Shown piece by piece: positions 45,763 through 58,183 of a DNA stretch of 64,000 nt; the stretch's first letter is position 1; each line of letters begins with the position of its first letter. Origin of the DNA: Papiliotrema nemorosa (lineage: Eukaryota; Basidiomycota; Tremellomycetes; Tremellales; Rhynchogastremaceae); contig JASKOT010000023.1 of the NCBI GenBank assembly GCA_032158125.1, forward strand, positions 186,001 through 250,000. Direction: 5' to 3'. The notes under the pieces were generated by a model that did no database searches, had not been told where the DNA came from, and saw only the letters and a list, made by a program, of their open reading frames with translations. A program made the translations under genes and the position numbers.

Positions 45763-46279
45763 GCAGGGGTCGTGAGCGCGTATATCTTGTATCATCTGGA
45801 CATCGAGTACGGGACAATGGGAAGCAAAACAAAGGGGAGATTAATGCAAGGACAGAAGGGAGACGAAAAGATGGGTATCAGTGGAGGGGGGATGGATGAT
45901 TCATGTTGTAGCTTGTCCCCTTAACATCTTAGCTGGCAGCTGAGAGTATCTTTAGACCATATGGAGATGCAACATTTTGCTATTTCATCAGATGAAGAAA
46001 CAAAGTGTCACGACGTCTCGGTATTCCATTCCGAAGCCTCATATAGTCTTACATGCGTGACATAGGAATTCAGCGGTGCAGACAGACAGCCGACACTCCT
46101 AAATGTGACATCTACCCGTCTACACAGAAATATCCTCCATCGACCATCTCCCCGTCCATCCACCATTATCGTCATTATACATTCGTCAAGACCCAGTCTG
46201 ACAGTATACTTTTGGGTGTTTCCAGCGAATCGCCAGTCGATTATCCGAGTTGAGCAATAAAAGGGGGGAGTAATCGATG
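45763..46279. other. intergenic region between convergent genes, nothing seen
   Basis: 517 bp of 3' flanks of the CENP-A gene and SPE2. No gene, repeat or RNA signal recognised. Confidence 0.45.
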
Positions 46280-47745
46280 TCATATCGCGGTGATGGTTCC
46301 AGTACCGTTTCTCGGTTCGACCCATCCTTTTCTTTCAAAACAAGCAAAGACGAGATCATACCCGTCAAACTCGTATCCAATCCTGTCCTTCCTCTCGTAC
46401 CCTTTACCAAGAATGTCAGTGCCGAATGCGGACCATGCTTTCTGCTCCAAGTCGGACGAGTGGCCTTCGTGTCCAGAGGTCGAGACGAACAAGGTGATGC
46501 TGAGCCTGTTGGGTTGGAAGATCTTCACAACGTTCCGTATGAGGGTAGGCAGGTCGGGTCGAGCTGGAGCGGAAGAATTGTGTCCGTTGGACATGTGTGA
46601 TGAAGCGGGTAGAGGGACGTTGCACTCGAAAGAAGCGTATGACCAGCCTTCCTCTGGAGTTACATGAATGGTATAGTAACCTCCGCCCGGTTGGCCGTTG
46701 CGACTGATAGGAGATCCCGTCCCGATCACCGCGTTGGCGCTGTATCCACAGGGTTCGAAGCCAAACGAGTCGAGACGAGTTTCCTCCGGGGAGAAGAGAG
46801 CGTCGATGCCCAGTTCAGCGGACAGATCCGCACCGAGCTCGTGACCCGACTTGTAACCGCCTTCAGCCATCTCGTCATGAAAGAAGGGCAGACGGCCTCC
46901 TGGCTCGAGGTGTGACATGAGAATTTCGAGAGTGGTGTCTTGGTAAGGGGCAGCAGACAGCTCGCCAAGAGAAGGAAGGGAGAGTCGGAAAGACGAGTTG
47001 GCGAGTGAAGGGTCGGTGGGGAGTAGGGGTTGAGCATTAGGGGTGGTGAGGTAGAGTAACCAGTGGTCCCTGTTCATAGGACCGACAGTGTATGCCGAAC
47101 CGGCCGTGCCTCGTTGTTTAGCTTGAAACGGGTCCATCGCACAAAACGGCTTACCAAAGACATTGTCGAGAAAGTTGACCTCGTCTCGCCAGTCCTTGTG
47201 AGGACCGATTTGTCGCTCGGGGAAGAAGAATGATTTTCGAGAGTAGAAGCACCTCCATACGTTGGTGAAGCCACAGTATTCTCGGGCAATCTCGATGATG
47301 CGGTGCAGACCCAACAGGTTGAGTGTGGTGCCGCACGTTTTGAGAATGATCAAGTGTGGTGCGACAAACAGCGAAGACTCGCTTCGAAAATCAGTCACAC
47401 GATCTCAGCCAGTCGAGGCGTGACTCACGACAAGAGGTACGCGTCGAGCTCGTCGCCTTCCACCACGGAAAGGACCTTGCATTTGACGATATCCAACATT
47501 TCTTCCCATACTTCCCTTGGCACTTTTCTCAATCCTCCCCAAACTTGACCCGCCTCTTGCGCACCAGAAGGAACAGACCTGTATCGAAGTCTGGAAGACG
47601 AAGCGACGGACGAAGCGGCCGAACAAGCCGCATCAGACGTAGGGGCAAACCATATTTCCAACAGCTTTTCTGGACCTTCAAAAGGACCGGGAGAGGATGC
47701 CAAGTCGGGTGAAGTGGGGATGGTGATCGATGCGGGGATTGTCAT
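46280..47745 (-). CDS. SPE2: S-adenosylmethionine decarboxylase proenzyme
   Basis: Pyruvoyl enzyme that supplies decarboxylated SAM for spermidine and spermine synthesis. The family N-terminus FEGPEKLLEIWF is present. The autocleavage site is LSESSLFVAPH (chain cut between Glu and the following Ser, which becomes the pyruvoyl group). LKTCGTTLNLLGL contains the conserved catalytic Cys. Later MNRDHWLLYLT, DSFGFEPCGYSANAV and YYTIHVTPEEGWSYASFECN carry the conserved C-terminal Ser/His pair. One intron (near 47380-47430) lies just before ESSLFV. The C-terminus ends RKGWVEPRNGTGTITAI. A four-codon upstream frame overlaps the start codon, and the gene is divergent from the mitochondrial MetRS gene across 298 bp. 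Confidence 0.95.
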
Positions 47746-47756
47746 CTTGGGATCAT
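47742..47756 (-). promoter_or_regulatory. minimal uORF overlapping the SPE2 start
   Basis: ATG ATC CCA AGA TGA (M-I-P-R-stop) begins 11 nt before the SPE2 ATG, and its TGA overlaps that ATG. It matters only if the transcript begins upstream of 47756, which the sequence cannot show. Confidence 0.35.
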
Positions 47757-47955
47757 ATAGCTGTCTGAAAGGATGAAAAAGAGCAAGAGCGTTTTGAGAT
47801 GACCTGTGAGAGATGTGGGCCAGGTGGTGTTGATATAGGTCGTGTGGTCTATTCTCGAGGCAGAGCAGAAAGGAGCGAAATTCCTCGAGGCCTCGAGTTT
47901 TATTTTCTTACCCCACAACATACGTCAAAGCGGGAAATGCGGGGTAATACTACAA

Positions 47956-47968
47956 GTCACGTGACTCA
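47956..47968 (+). promoter_or_regulatory. overlapping CACGTG (Cbf1/bHLH) and TGACTCA (Gcn4/Cpc1) sites
   Basis: GTCACGTGACTCA in the 298-bp divergent promoter of SPE2 and MSM1. It combines a palindromic GTCACGTGAC with a perfect TGACTCA. In fungi these are binding sites for Cbf1-type bHLH factors (sulfur/methionine genes) and Gcn4/Cpc1 (general amino-acid control). Confidence 0.5.
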
Positions 47969-48043
47969 AGGGGGTTCACCTCATCCGTTCGAGTCCACAC
48001 ATATATATGCAAGGAGACGACAGTGAACTAGGCCACGATCACG

Positions 48044-50042
48044 ATGAGCTTCAAGCTGGTCAGACCGCTTGGCCGGTGTAGTCTAGTAGCATCGGCAGGA
48101 AGGGCTGCAGCTCTGCGCTCGACCACCATTCGTTCATTTCAGACCTCGACATCACACCTCCAGAAGCAGCTTCCACCAACCTCCACCTCTCTCTTCAACC
48201 CAAAAGACACCTCCAAGCCCTTCTTCGTGACCACTCCAATCTTCTATGTCAACGCTTGTGAGCTATATGTAACCCGCCTGATTTGGCATGTCTCACGCTA
48301 CAGCTCCCCATATAGGCCACCTCCATTCGCTCGTCCTCACCGATGTTCTCGCTCGTTACGCCAAGTTGCGCAACCCCGACAGGGAGGTCATCTTCACCAC
48401 GGGAACAGATGAACATGGTTTGAAGATACAACAAGCTGCCAAAGCGCAGGGTATAGAAGAAGAGGCCTTCTGCGCTGGAGTCAGTCAGAGGTTTCGGGTA
48501 TGTGTACTTTTGAACCCGGGCGTCGCGCTGAGTAGTCCAGAATCTAGCAGACAAGGCGAATATAGGATACACGGATTTCATAAGAACTTCAGAAGAGAGG
48601 CATTATCGAGCTGTCACGCATTTCTGGGTGGGTCCATCTTTGCGCGGGAGGATTCGCCTGATGTCCAGAACAAACTGGTAGATTCTGGAGATCTATACAA
48701 GGGAACGCACTCGGGATGGTACTCGATCTCCGACGAATGTTTCTACTCTCAAACTCAAGTGGAAAAGGACCCTAAAAGCGACAAGATGATAGCGATAGAA
48801 ACAGGGAATGAGGTGATTTGGGAACAGGAAGAGAACTGGAAGTTCCGTTTGGACAAGTTTCGACCACCATTACTCGAATGGGTCAGGAAGACAGAGTGTG
48901 CGTTAAACTTTGGCATACAAGAGCAAGCGCGACATGAGCTGACGTCTAGCCGTTTCGCCGGAAAGTATGAGAGGATACGTCGCTTCAGCCATGGAGACTG
49001 CAGAGGAGCTGTCAGTGTCACGACCGAAGAGCAGAGTCAAGTGGGGTGTGCCCGTACCTGGAGATGCCGATCAAACGATATACGTCTGGGTCGACGCACT
49101 GATAAACTATCTGACGGTCCTGGGGTACCCTGATACCCATGCAGCCTGGCCGGTAGATGTCCATGTAGTAGGCAAGGATATCATCAAGTGAGCCATACCC
49201 GACAGTATGGGTCTGTCGGCTGACTTTAGATTCCACGCTATCCATTGGCCGGCGTTGCTCATGTCGGCGGGTCTGGAGCCTCCCCGAACGGTCCTCTCGC
49301 ATGCTCACTGGACAATGGGCAAGGCGAAAATGTCAAAATCCAGGGGAAACGTCGTCGACCCAATCGCCGCTATCGACGTGTACGGGCCAGATTCTATCCG
49401 GTGGTACCTCATGCGAGCGGGTGGTTCATTACCGACCGACTCGGATTATTCTGGCGCTCATTTATCGACGCAATATACCATTCTCGCTTCTCAGATTGGT
49501 AATTTAGTCACCCGTATCTTGTCTCCAAAGATTTGCGGGAAGATCGGTAAAATGACCGACGAATATCCTCTAGATCAGGTCGACGAGTCGTTCAGGACAG
49601 TCAGGGATCAGGTCGACGATAAAATGGAGGGTTTCCAAGTCATGAAAGCTTGTGAACTGATCATTGAGCTGTTGCACGATGTGAGTTGGCCTTACTCCCT
49701 ATCACAGACTAGTCCGGGTCGTGACTAATGCCTTAGGCGAACAAAATAGTTACAGATATGGAGCCTTGGAAAATGAAGGACACGACGATTCCTGTTCTCT
49801 ATGCGTATACGGCATTACGTCTCGCTGGAATCTTGTTACAGCCAATCATGCCGGCCAAATCGGTGGAAATACTGGATAGACTGGGCGTACCGGAGAAGGA
49901 GAGGACTTGGGAACACGCCGTGTGGAACGGCCGACAAGGCGTAGATACAGCCAGTTTGAAGGATCAACTGAAGAATGCTGCAGAAACGTGGAAAGGAAAG
50001 GGTCATCTCTTCCCGCGTATCGAGGAGGAAGTATCAAAATGA
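48044..50042 (+). CDS. MSM1: mitochondrial methionyl-tRNA synthetase
   Basis: Class I aminoacyl-tRNA synthetase. The N-terminus MSFKLVRPLGRCSLVASAGRAAALRSTTIRSF is a good mitochondrial presequence (Arg, Ser, Ala, no acid). FFVTTPIFYVNA leads over an intron to APHIGHLHSLVLTDVLARY, the HIGH motif, then TTGTDEHGLKIQQAA. The second catalytic signature reads KMSKSRGNVVDP and is followed by YGPDSIRWYLMR. The anticodon-binding helical domain closes the protein at KGHLFPRIEEEVSK. There is no zinc-binding knuckle between the halves, as usual for this mitochondrial type. About six introns. Confidence 0.93.
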
Positions 50043-50327
50043 AGAGGCAAATCAAGCGGGAAGAGGACACAGTATACCGAGCATTTATAACTTTATACCC
50101 AGCAACGGTTCTCTCTCATGATCGACAATAGCATCGCAAACAATACAGGATCATATGAATATATCATAACTTGTGACAGACAGGGCCATCAACATGATAT
50201 GGCTCAAGTGAGAATATCTGTCCTCGCGTAGACTCCGATAGCCTGATCTGCGCCTCTCGCGTTGTTTCTGAGGATCAGCAAGTATGCAACACAGGTTCAG
50301 CAGTGACACCGGCACACTCACTCGAGT
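50043..50327. other. short intergenic region between convergent genes
   Basis: 285 bp. The part next to the Zn2Cys6 gene could encode a short alternative C-terminus if the GTGAGT at the stop is used as a donor (acceptor CCTCAG near 50275). Confidence 0.35.
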
Positions 50328-53006
50328 TTCTGTGCCATGAACTTGGCAAACGGTGATCGTTTACCCTTGAAATATAAGCTCAATCAAACGAGGAGGGATG
50401 CGATCTTACGATGATGTGGAAAGCCGCAATCACCCTCTGTCCTAACGACCTCAATTGTGCAGCTCTTCCCTCTGTATCGCCTTCCTTGTCAAGTCGCGAT
50501 GCCGTTTCGAATATCGCTCGTCCCGATGAACCCCATGATGCGGGTGTCAACAGATCGTAACCCTCTACAGGTAATTTCAGCAATTGAACCAGGGGGTCGG
50601 TGGGGCACACTCACCCAATTCAACATCACCCGTGAGGTAAAGCGCATCGAGAGCGTTCACGGCGTCCACGGCGGACTGGATGGCGTTATCAATGCAAATG
50701 ACCGAGACGTGTCGATCGGCCTTATCTGGCAGATCCAATTCTTCCTTGAGATATACGTAGAATAACGTACTATCATCAGCTTGCGACTTTGCGTTTCAAC
50801 CTACAGATGCAACATCTGCCATGCTTGACTCTTGGGTCCAATCTTTGCACCTGCAGAGATGTTCAATGGAGGCAGAGTTGCGATGTATCCCTTTGCGACT
50901 CGTTTCAAGTCGGCGGTCCGCTCTACTGTCGCCACATTGGACGATAGGTCGAACAGCCTGACAATCAGTCCACCTCAAAGCGTACTGAGCGAATTGGGCT
51001 TACCTCGTAGCCCGCTGCAACAAGCATAGGCCTTTCATTTGAGCACAATAGTCAGAATCAGATCCCCCAGTGTAAGCTCGATCCTCTAGAAAATCATTGA
51101 TGGTTCGCTCGTCCTCCAAGTCTTCCGTCTATATCAGTCAGCTAGTGCCCACGAGCGAATTGCCGGAAGCATACTTGAGCATAGCTACTCCGGGGGAAGG
51201 GCGTTGTTATCTCTTCATCCACGATGACTGCTTTGTAAGTAACGGGTATGGCTGCGCCACGAACCTGAAGGCATGCTCCAGCCTATACTTGGCGCCTTGT
51301 CTTGGAGGTACACTTGCCAGCTGCTAATCAGCTGTATGAACGACGTCGGCAAGTACAAACTCCTCACAATAGATCGATGCGAAGACCCAGGTCAAGCCGA
51401 GTTGAAGGCGGCTCCAGCACCGTAGGCTTGAAGCTGACTTCTCGCAACCTCTCATTCCTCTGGATAATTTTCGGGTGCACCGGCTTGCTCTGTGTCGAAG
51501 AAGCGGCCAGCTTCGCTCCCATCCCGCCTAACTTGCCGATCCCAGTGGCCCAAGCTAGAGATACTGCTCCGCAACTCTGGCCCCATCCTTCTAGCATACG
51601 TGCATTGTAGAAGCACTGGGTGGTCCGGATGACATTTGTAGCAACGATGTCTAGCATTCGATTGTCCGCTATCGCTAGAGCATGTTGTGCGTGGAGTCGT
51701 GTAGGTATATCGAGCTTTTCCGCGATCAGAGCTACTCTCGAAGGGGTCGACAGTGCTTTGGAAGGCGATAGGTGCAGAAGTAGAGGTACGAGGGCAAGGA
51801 TCAGGGCTGGATGAGGTGGAGAAGGGGAGTTGGGTAGAGTCCGAGAGAGGAATGAACGAGGATTGACTGCATAGTGCAGGTATGGAACCAATTGAGGGTT
51901 GACATAGAGCTGCAGGCTGATAACGGTCAGCATGTTCAAGGGGAGGTGATGCTTCACAGTTATGGACATACAGGTGAGAAACAATCTTCTCGCCGACCCC
52001 CTTCTCCCCTTCGACCGCCTTGACGATTTCGCTGGCAATCTCCACCTCGCTCATACTCTCCCACGCGAACTTCGCGCTCCCATCCTGCCCTATCGAAGCA
52101 GCATCGGCCAGCGTCATCAGAGTCTCTATACCATTCTGATCCAGTACTCCCCCGTTCACTCCCCACCCGGTGAGATCCCCCGGGAACGTGAATCCAAGAT
52201 CGGCAGTCGTCGAGCCGATATCCGCCAGTCTGTTCCAAAATCCATCCGAAGTGACGGGATCATGCCTTGCAGCGTATTCAGTCAGAGTGGCCGGAACAGG
52301 AGTCCCCTCTTGCGACGTTATACCGGGTTCCAAGCGTTTTTCAAGATCAGCCAGCCGATCCTCGAGCTGTCGAACTTTACTTCGCTGTTTCTTCTGAGAA
52401 TAGACACACTCCCGATTCGCCCTGAGACAAGCGGAACAAGAAGGCTCTTCTGCGGAACATTTCAATTTACGTCTTTTGCAGAATTCGCAAGCTCCTCCGC
52501 GAGCTAACATGTTTATTCGGGAAGTACCAGGTCGACGTTTCTTTGTCCCATCGGCAGAAGTGGTATCTAGGTTTGTCTCGCCCACCTCTCCACCAGTGGT
52601 TTCGCCATGATTCGTTGTATGGTGAGACGACTCCATGAAGAGCCCTTCCAAAGCCGCCTGCGTTTCTGCGTCCGGTATGGCAGTGGAGGACTGCACATTG
52701 TCCAGAGTCTCCATGCTGTACGGTCGGAAAGCGTATTCACCCTCGTTGAGACCGACCAGATCTTCCTGACCAAACGATGAGCTGGACCTTCCATGTTGGC
52801 TGGTATTGTTCTTCTTTGCCGGTCCTGCGCGAGCCTCGCCTGTTGCGTCTGTCTGCGTGACTTGCGATCCGTCAGGTCGCGGCAGAGGACCAATGGGGTT
52901 CATATCTGCCCAGTCAGCGATGATCAAGCCAGGTGAGAGTGATCTCAAACATACCGAGGTTCGTGTCGAACCCTGGCGGGTAAACAACTATCTGACTGTC
53001 GCCCAT
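50328..53006 (-). CDS. Zn2Cys6 fungal transcription factor with middle homology domain
   Basis: Nuclear DNA-binding regulator; target genes unknown. The start is MGDSQIVVYPPGFDTNL at 53006, joined by a short intron to DMNPIGPLPRPDG; an ATG inside that intron in the other reading is not the start. The zinc cluster C-x2-C-x6-C-x6-C-x2-C-x6-C reads CEFCKRRKLKC then CSACLRANREC, preceded by KKRRPGTSR and followed by a coiled-coil linker RSKVRQLEDRLADLEKRLE. The fungal-specific domain is recognisable by MLDIVATNVIRTTQCFYNARMLEGW, LREVSFKPTVLEPP, EEITTPFPR and LFDLSSNVATV. Exons continue to KGKRSPFAKFMAQKLE and TGA at 50328. At least seven introns. The C-terminal exons contain several frame-dependent choices; the overall gene is secure, the exact ends less so. 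Confidence 0.82.
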
Positions 53007-53253
53007 CCTGTCGCTGTCCTGTATGTGGACCTGAAAAGTGGAGGATTGTGGATAACAACAACACCACGGAGAGGCAAACGAATTCCGTCCAACCAGGGTG
53101 GGGGGAAGTGTTGAGGCGCCTATCACGCTGTTGGGCTGTGATCTCCAAGATAGGCACCCTAAACGCGTGGTGGAGGGGTGCACGTCCCATTTCTGAAATT
53201 CCATCCAACCTTCTACAGACTGCTTCTATCCTATCTCGACTGCTAATCCCACC

Positions 53254-55369
53254 ATGTCAGTCGATCAGATTAACCCAGGTCAAGCAGTCTACGCTCAAGA
53301 TGAGGTGAGTTGACTGTCTCTCGACTACTGGATATAGCTGACTCGCATGCAGAACGGACGACCTTTTATCATTGTTCGGTCAGTTTCTTCCGAGGGTTTA
53401 TAAGTGATGTTGCTAAGCATGCAGTGAGCAAGGGAAGAAAGTTAGGACACACGGACTGGAAGCAATAAGGGTGAGTTAAATGCACTATCATTGGTCACCG
53501 AGCTCATGGACAGAGTCATATCCTCGCAGCGAGGGCGGGTGCGTTGCATCGTATCCGGTTGAGCGATTCTTGATGTACAGTGACCAATATCATCAAAACA
53601 TCCCTAGGTCCTCGAGGTATGTGACACAGCGGCATGACTCGGGAGGACTACTTACAATAGGTCTTGACAAGATCCTCATCTCGCCTGATGGAGATATCAC
53701 CGTGACCAACGATGGAGCGACAATCCTTGGTCAGATGGAGGTTGAACACCAGGTTGCAAAGCTGTTGGTCGAGGTTTCCAAATCGCAGGATGACGAGATT
53801 GGAGATGGAACGACAGGTGTCGTCGGTGTGTGGAAGCTGTCTGACGTGTGGCATATCTGACCATCAGTCCTGGCTGGTGCCCTTCTGTCTTCCGCTTTGA
53901 CATTACTGGATCGAGGTATACATCCTATCCGAATTGCGGATGGATACGAGAAGGCTTGTGAGGTCGCTATTCAGGAGCTGGACCGTGTTGCCGACAAGGT
54001 GAGCTCATGTCATCGAGAATAGCTGACCGCCAGATCGAATTCAGCAAAGAGGACACGACAAACCTGCTGAAAACTGCCAAGACCTCCCTCGGCAGCAAGA
54101 TGTGGGTCTCTCTGCGCCAACTACGCTACCGCCTTGCTGACGTACAGCGTGTCGATTGCTCACGACAAATTCGCCAACATCGCTGTTGATGCCGTCCTGT
54201 CCGTTGCCGACCTCGCCCGAAAAGACGTCGACTTTGAGTTGATCAAAGTGGACGGTAAAGTCGGTGGATCATTGGATGACACATCGCTCGTCAAGGGTGT
54301 GGTTGTTGACAAGGACATGTCTCATCCTCAAATGCCTAGCACAGTTCGAGATGCCAAGATTGCCATCTTGACGTGTCCCTTTGAGCCCCCAAGGCCAAAG
54401 ACCAAGCACAAGCTGGATATCGAGAGTGTGGAGGAGTACAAAAAGCTGCGAGAGTACGAGAAGGAGAAGTTTTTGGATATGATCAAAATGTACACTCATC
54501 ATACGCGGAGAGGCTGACTGTTTAGGGTCAAGGATACGGGGGCAAACTTGGTAATCTGCCAATGGGGTTTCGATGACGAGGCAAACCATTTGTTGATGCA
54601 AAACGAGCTGCCGGCCGTTCGATGGGTTGGTGGACCAGAGATTGAGGTGCGACGGAAGGTTTTCGTCTAGACTACACGCTCATGTCAGCTCATTGCGATC
54701 GCAACAAACGGGCGAATCGTTCCTCGATTCGAAGACCTCTCAGCGGATAAGCTGGGTCGAGCTGGTTTGGTGCGAGAGATGACGTTCGGAACCACGAGGG
54801 AGAAGATGCTGGTCATCGAGGAATGCGCCAACACCCGTGCTGTGACAGTCTTTGTTCGAGGTAGCAACAAAATGGTGCGCATCATGGTTCTGGGTTTGTG
54901 ACTGGCGCTGATGTGACAGATCATCGACGAGGCCAAGCGGGCGTTGCACGATGCTTTGTGTGTGGTACGAAACTTGGTCCGAGACAACCGCGTGGTGTAT
55001 GGAGGAGGAGCTGCCGAGATCTGTGCTTCCATCGCTGTCAGCAAACGAGCCGACGAGATCCCCACGATCGAGCAGTACGCCATGAGGGCGTTTGCGAACG
55101 CTCTGGATGCCATCCCTCTTGCTCTTGCCGAAAACTCTGGTTTGTCACCCATCGACACATTGGCCGATGTCAAGTCGCGACAAGTGACAGAGGAGAACCC
55201 CAGGTTGGGTATCGATTGCCTGGGTCGAGGAGAAAACGACATGAAGGCTCAACATGTTTACGACCCGCTCATTTCGAAACGACAACAATTCTTGCTGGCG
55301 ACACAGGTCGTCAGGATGATCTTGAGGGTGGATGATGTGATTGACGCGTCGGCCTTCCAGGGCGAGTAG
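53254..55369 (+). CDS. CCT5: CCT/TRiC chaperonin subunit epsilon (CCT5)
   Basis: Subunit of the cytosolic chaperonin that folds actin and tubulin. Motifs in order: [22 protein letters not shown] (ATP site), [12 protein letters not shown] (catalytic GDGTT), [64 protein letters not shown] (GGGA.E), and the C-terminal [15 protein letters not shown]. The epsilon assignment rests on the N-terminal [27 protein letters not shown] and on [12 protein letters not shown]. About eleven very short introns, several exons under 60 nt. It is divergent from the Zn2Cys6 gene over about 250 bp. Confidence 0.94.
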
Positions 55370-55977
55370 AAGAGTAGCCATCGTCTCTAGCATGTATGCA
55401 TGGATAACTACGGAGTTACCCCAGAATCCATCTTATCTCTATGCATACAAATGGATATACAATCTCGTTGACCCCGCTGGAGGTTTGGCGGGGAAACAAG
55501 TCCGCGATCCGATAACGCCGACCTGTGAGGTACGCCGGTGTATCCCGGGCCGAGATGATAACCCCCCCCCCCGTCGACGACCCCCCGGAACACTCTGAGT
55601 TCCTCATCCGTGGACCGTGTTGGATCTTCACTCCGCGTCTTGCCGAACGACGACTTTTGTACAAAGACCTCGACAACCAGAGCACGTCCCAACAGGTCGA
55701 CAGTCGCATTCCAATACTCCGCAGTGAAAAATCTAAACCGCTTGACATCAGCCACCCCACTTTGAAGTGAGTAGTCTTGTGTGGTCACTACCCCAGTTCT
55801 GGACATGACGTTCCACTCCCCCCTTCGCTTATCCCCCGACTCCAATCCCACTGCTCGTTATCCATCCACCCATCGCCCACCGTATCTTTTCTCTTTTCCA
55901 CACTTTTCCATCTATACTCTCAAATCCAATACATAGCTAAACAGGCAGTAAACTACGCCACCTGGATCCATATCACA
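55370..55977. promoter_or_regulatory. promoter region of FBP1 with poly-C and CT-rich tracts
   Basis: 608 bp. A run of C at about 55562-55572 and a CT-rich stretch from about 55810 to 55930 precede the FBP1 start. C-rich strings resemble Mig1-type (glucose repression) sites, which would suit a gluconeogenic gene, but the run is low-complexity and proves nothing. Confidence 0.4.
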
Positions 55978-57412
55978 ATGTCAAACCCAAACCCCCAAGC
56001 AGAACTCGAACCCCCATCGACCGACCTCATCACCCTCACCAGGCATATCTTGTCTAGGCAGGCTGACCTCGGGGCAGCAGCCTCGGGAGATTTGACCCTG
56101 CTGCTTGTTGGTATCCAGGTAAGTTGCATTTCTCCTCCTTCTCAAAGGAAGCGGGTATCGTCCGCCCGCTGCGGACGTTTTCTGCTCCGGCGCTCTATCC
56201 ATATCACGGACTGGGGGTTCACTGCGGAAGAGCTGGACTGCTGGGGGGAGCCTTTCTGGCTCTTTTGGAGAGCTCTCTTCTTCCTACAGCATCGTTAGAT
56301 TTAATCCGACTTTCGCGCGGAACATGTCCACCCTCCAGACATCTATATATGGGGGAAGGAGCTGACGCTCTAGGTCACCTCAAAATACATTGCGTCGAAT
56401 GTGCGAAAAGCCCGACTGATCAACTTGGTCGGACTGGCGGGTGCTTCCAACGTCCAAGGAGAGGACCAGAAGAAGCTCGACGTCTTGTCAAACGACATCA
56501 TGGTCAACGCTCTGCGGGCCTCTGGCAAGTGTAGCGTCATGGTGTCGGAGGAGGTGGACGAGGCGATCTTGGTCACCAATTCCAACGGTACTTAGTGAGT
56601 CGCACCTCGTCGTTTCAACCGGGATGGGGGTTGATGTACAGCTGTGTCGTCTTTGACCCACTGGATGGATCTAGCAACATTGACGCCGGTGTCAACGTCG
56701 GTACCATCTTCGGTATCTATAAAGTGGTGAGTAACCCCTCAACGCTGACAGGATAATGTGCTGAGGTGTAGAAACCCGGATCAAAGGGTACAGTGGAGGA
56801 TGTCCTTCGACCTGGATCCGAAATGGTCGCTGCGGGATACACAATGTACGGTTCATCCTGTAACCTTGTCCTTTCCACCGGCCAAGGTGTCGACGGTTTC
56901 ACACTGGACGAGTCTCTCGGAGAGTTCATCCTCACCCACCCGGATATTCAAATCCCCTCTCGAGGTAAAATCTACTCGTTCAACGAAGGAAACGCCATGC
57001 ACTTTTACCCTCCCGTCGTCTCTTACCTCGAGAGCATCAAGTACCCTTCTAACGGTAAACCCTACTCGGCGAGGTATATCGGTTCAATGGTGGCGGACGT
57101 TCACCGAACATTGCTGTATGGAGGTATCTTTGGTTACCCAGATGATAAGAAGAGCAAGGATGGTACGTTGGATCAGACACCCGATTAAAGCAGTCTAACG
57201 GGACAGGTAAATTGAGAATGCTCTACGAGGCTTTCCCCATGGCTTTCTTGACTGAACAAGCGGGAGGATTGGCAACGACGGGTACTCAACGAATCCTCGA
57301 TGTCGTTCCTACTTCGATCCACGGTCGATGTCCTGTCTTCCTGGGATCCAAGGAGGATGTGGAGGATGTGCAAAAGTTCTACGCAGAGTACAAGGGGGAG
57401 AAGAGGTGGTAG
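55978..57412 (+). CDS. FBP1: fructose-1,6-bisphosphatase
   Basis: Gluconeogenic enzyme, Mg-dependent and normally AMP-inhibited. N-terminal [31 protein letters not shown] carries the AMP-site helix region. After a long first intron (about 254 nt, 56119-56372) comes [15 protein letters not shown]. Metal and substrate residues are in [35 protein letters not shown] (the FBPase signature), [20 protein letters not shown] and [20 protein letters not shown]. It ends [11 protein letters not shown]. The N-terminus begins MSNPNPQAE, with Pro at the position after Ser-Asn; yeast Fbp1 exposes an N-terminal Pro as a degron, so the layout here is different. Five exons. Confidence 0.96.
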
Positions 57413-58183
57413 GGGATTCGTATGATTCGGTCATTGTGCTGTAGGATATGAGTATTCAACTTGTCATTCTCGTTGTTCTTCCATGCATCCACATACTATA
57501 GCATCCCAGTGCCACAAGTACCTCTATGCATTCTGCATTCTGGGACCACAGATAGAGAGAGTGCGTCGAGACCATGGGATGGTGACCGTGTAGGGGGTGA
57601 TTACCATTTCCGGATGTTTGGCATTGCCGGCAACTCTAACCCAACAATTGTCCCTTGTCATTCCCTAGTCTACCTCACCTCGTCTCCCCCTCTTCAACCT
57701 GATGCACGCTCATGTGGCGCAGAAGGAGCGATCCAAAGCATGGGCAAGAGCCAAAGGCAAAAGTCTAGATTCGACAAGCCGCTTCAATTGCGGGGAATGC
57801 TTATCCTGACGAGACGCTCCAGGCGTTCCATCCTATCCAACAAGCACCAAGCTAATGTCGATCAATTCGGAAGGCGTTGTTCGCTGATCCTCTTTCCTCT
57901 CCTGCATATTGAGAGTGTATTTCTCTCAACTTTGTGTTTCAACTCCAACCTTTCGAGACGGGCTGCTTATCGTCAGCTCCGCTCTACGACATCAACCCCG
58001 TCCAGTGCTCTTTTGGAAGGGTGGAAAATACTGGTCGACGTCAACAGCTCTCACTATATTCACTCCGCCTACGCCGACGACAAATAGCTGTTCCACCATC
58101 AAGCAGGACTCAGACTTGTTCAACGAGTCCAAGCTCGTCTACTCCATCCTGACAGTGACTAGAAAACAACAGTACCTCCCGTC
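57413..58183. other. intergenic region upstream of GH16 gene
   Basis: 771 bp. It contains a 208-codon open frame (57461-58087) without recognisable protein features and without a good start, so I treat it as non-coding. Otherwise FBP1 3' flank and the promoter and leader of the GH16 gene. Confidence 0.45.

Noticed and set aside
47985..48000. GTTCGAGTCC, resembling a tRNA B box upstream of MSM1.
   Set aside because: No tRNA cloverleaf can be built around it.
55562..55572. C homopolymers here and at 62509-62520 as possible structured or G-quadruplex elements.
   Set aside because: Single homopolymer runs without the spaced G/C tracts of a quadruplex; possibly sequencing-length noise.
57461..58087. 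208-codon open frame between FBP1 and the GH16 gene.
   Set aside because: No recognisable motif, no good start context, and it lies in the promoter/leader of the GH16 gene; length alone is weak evidence.
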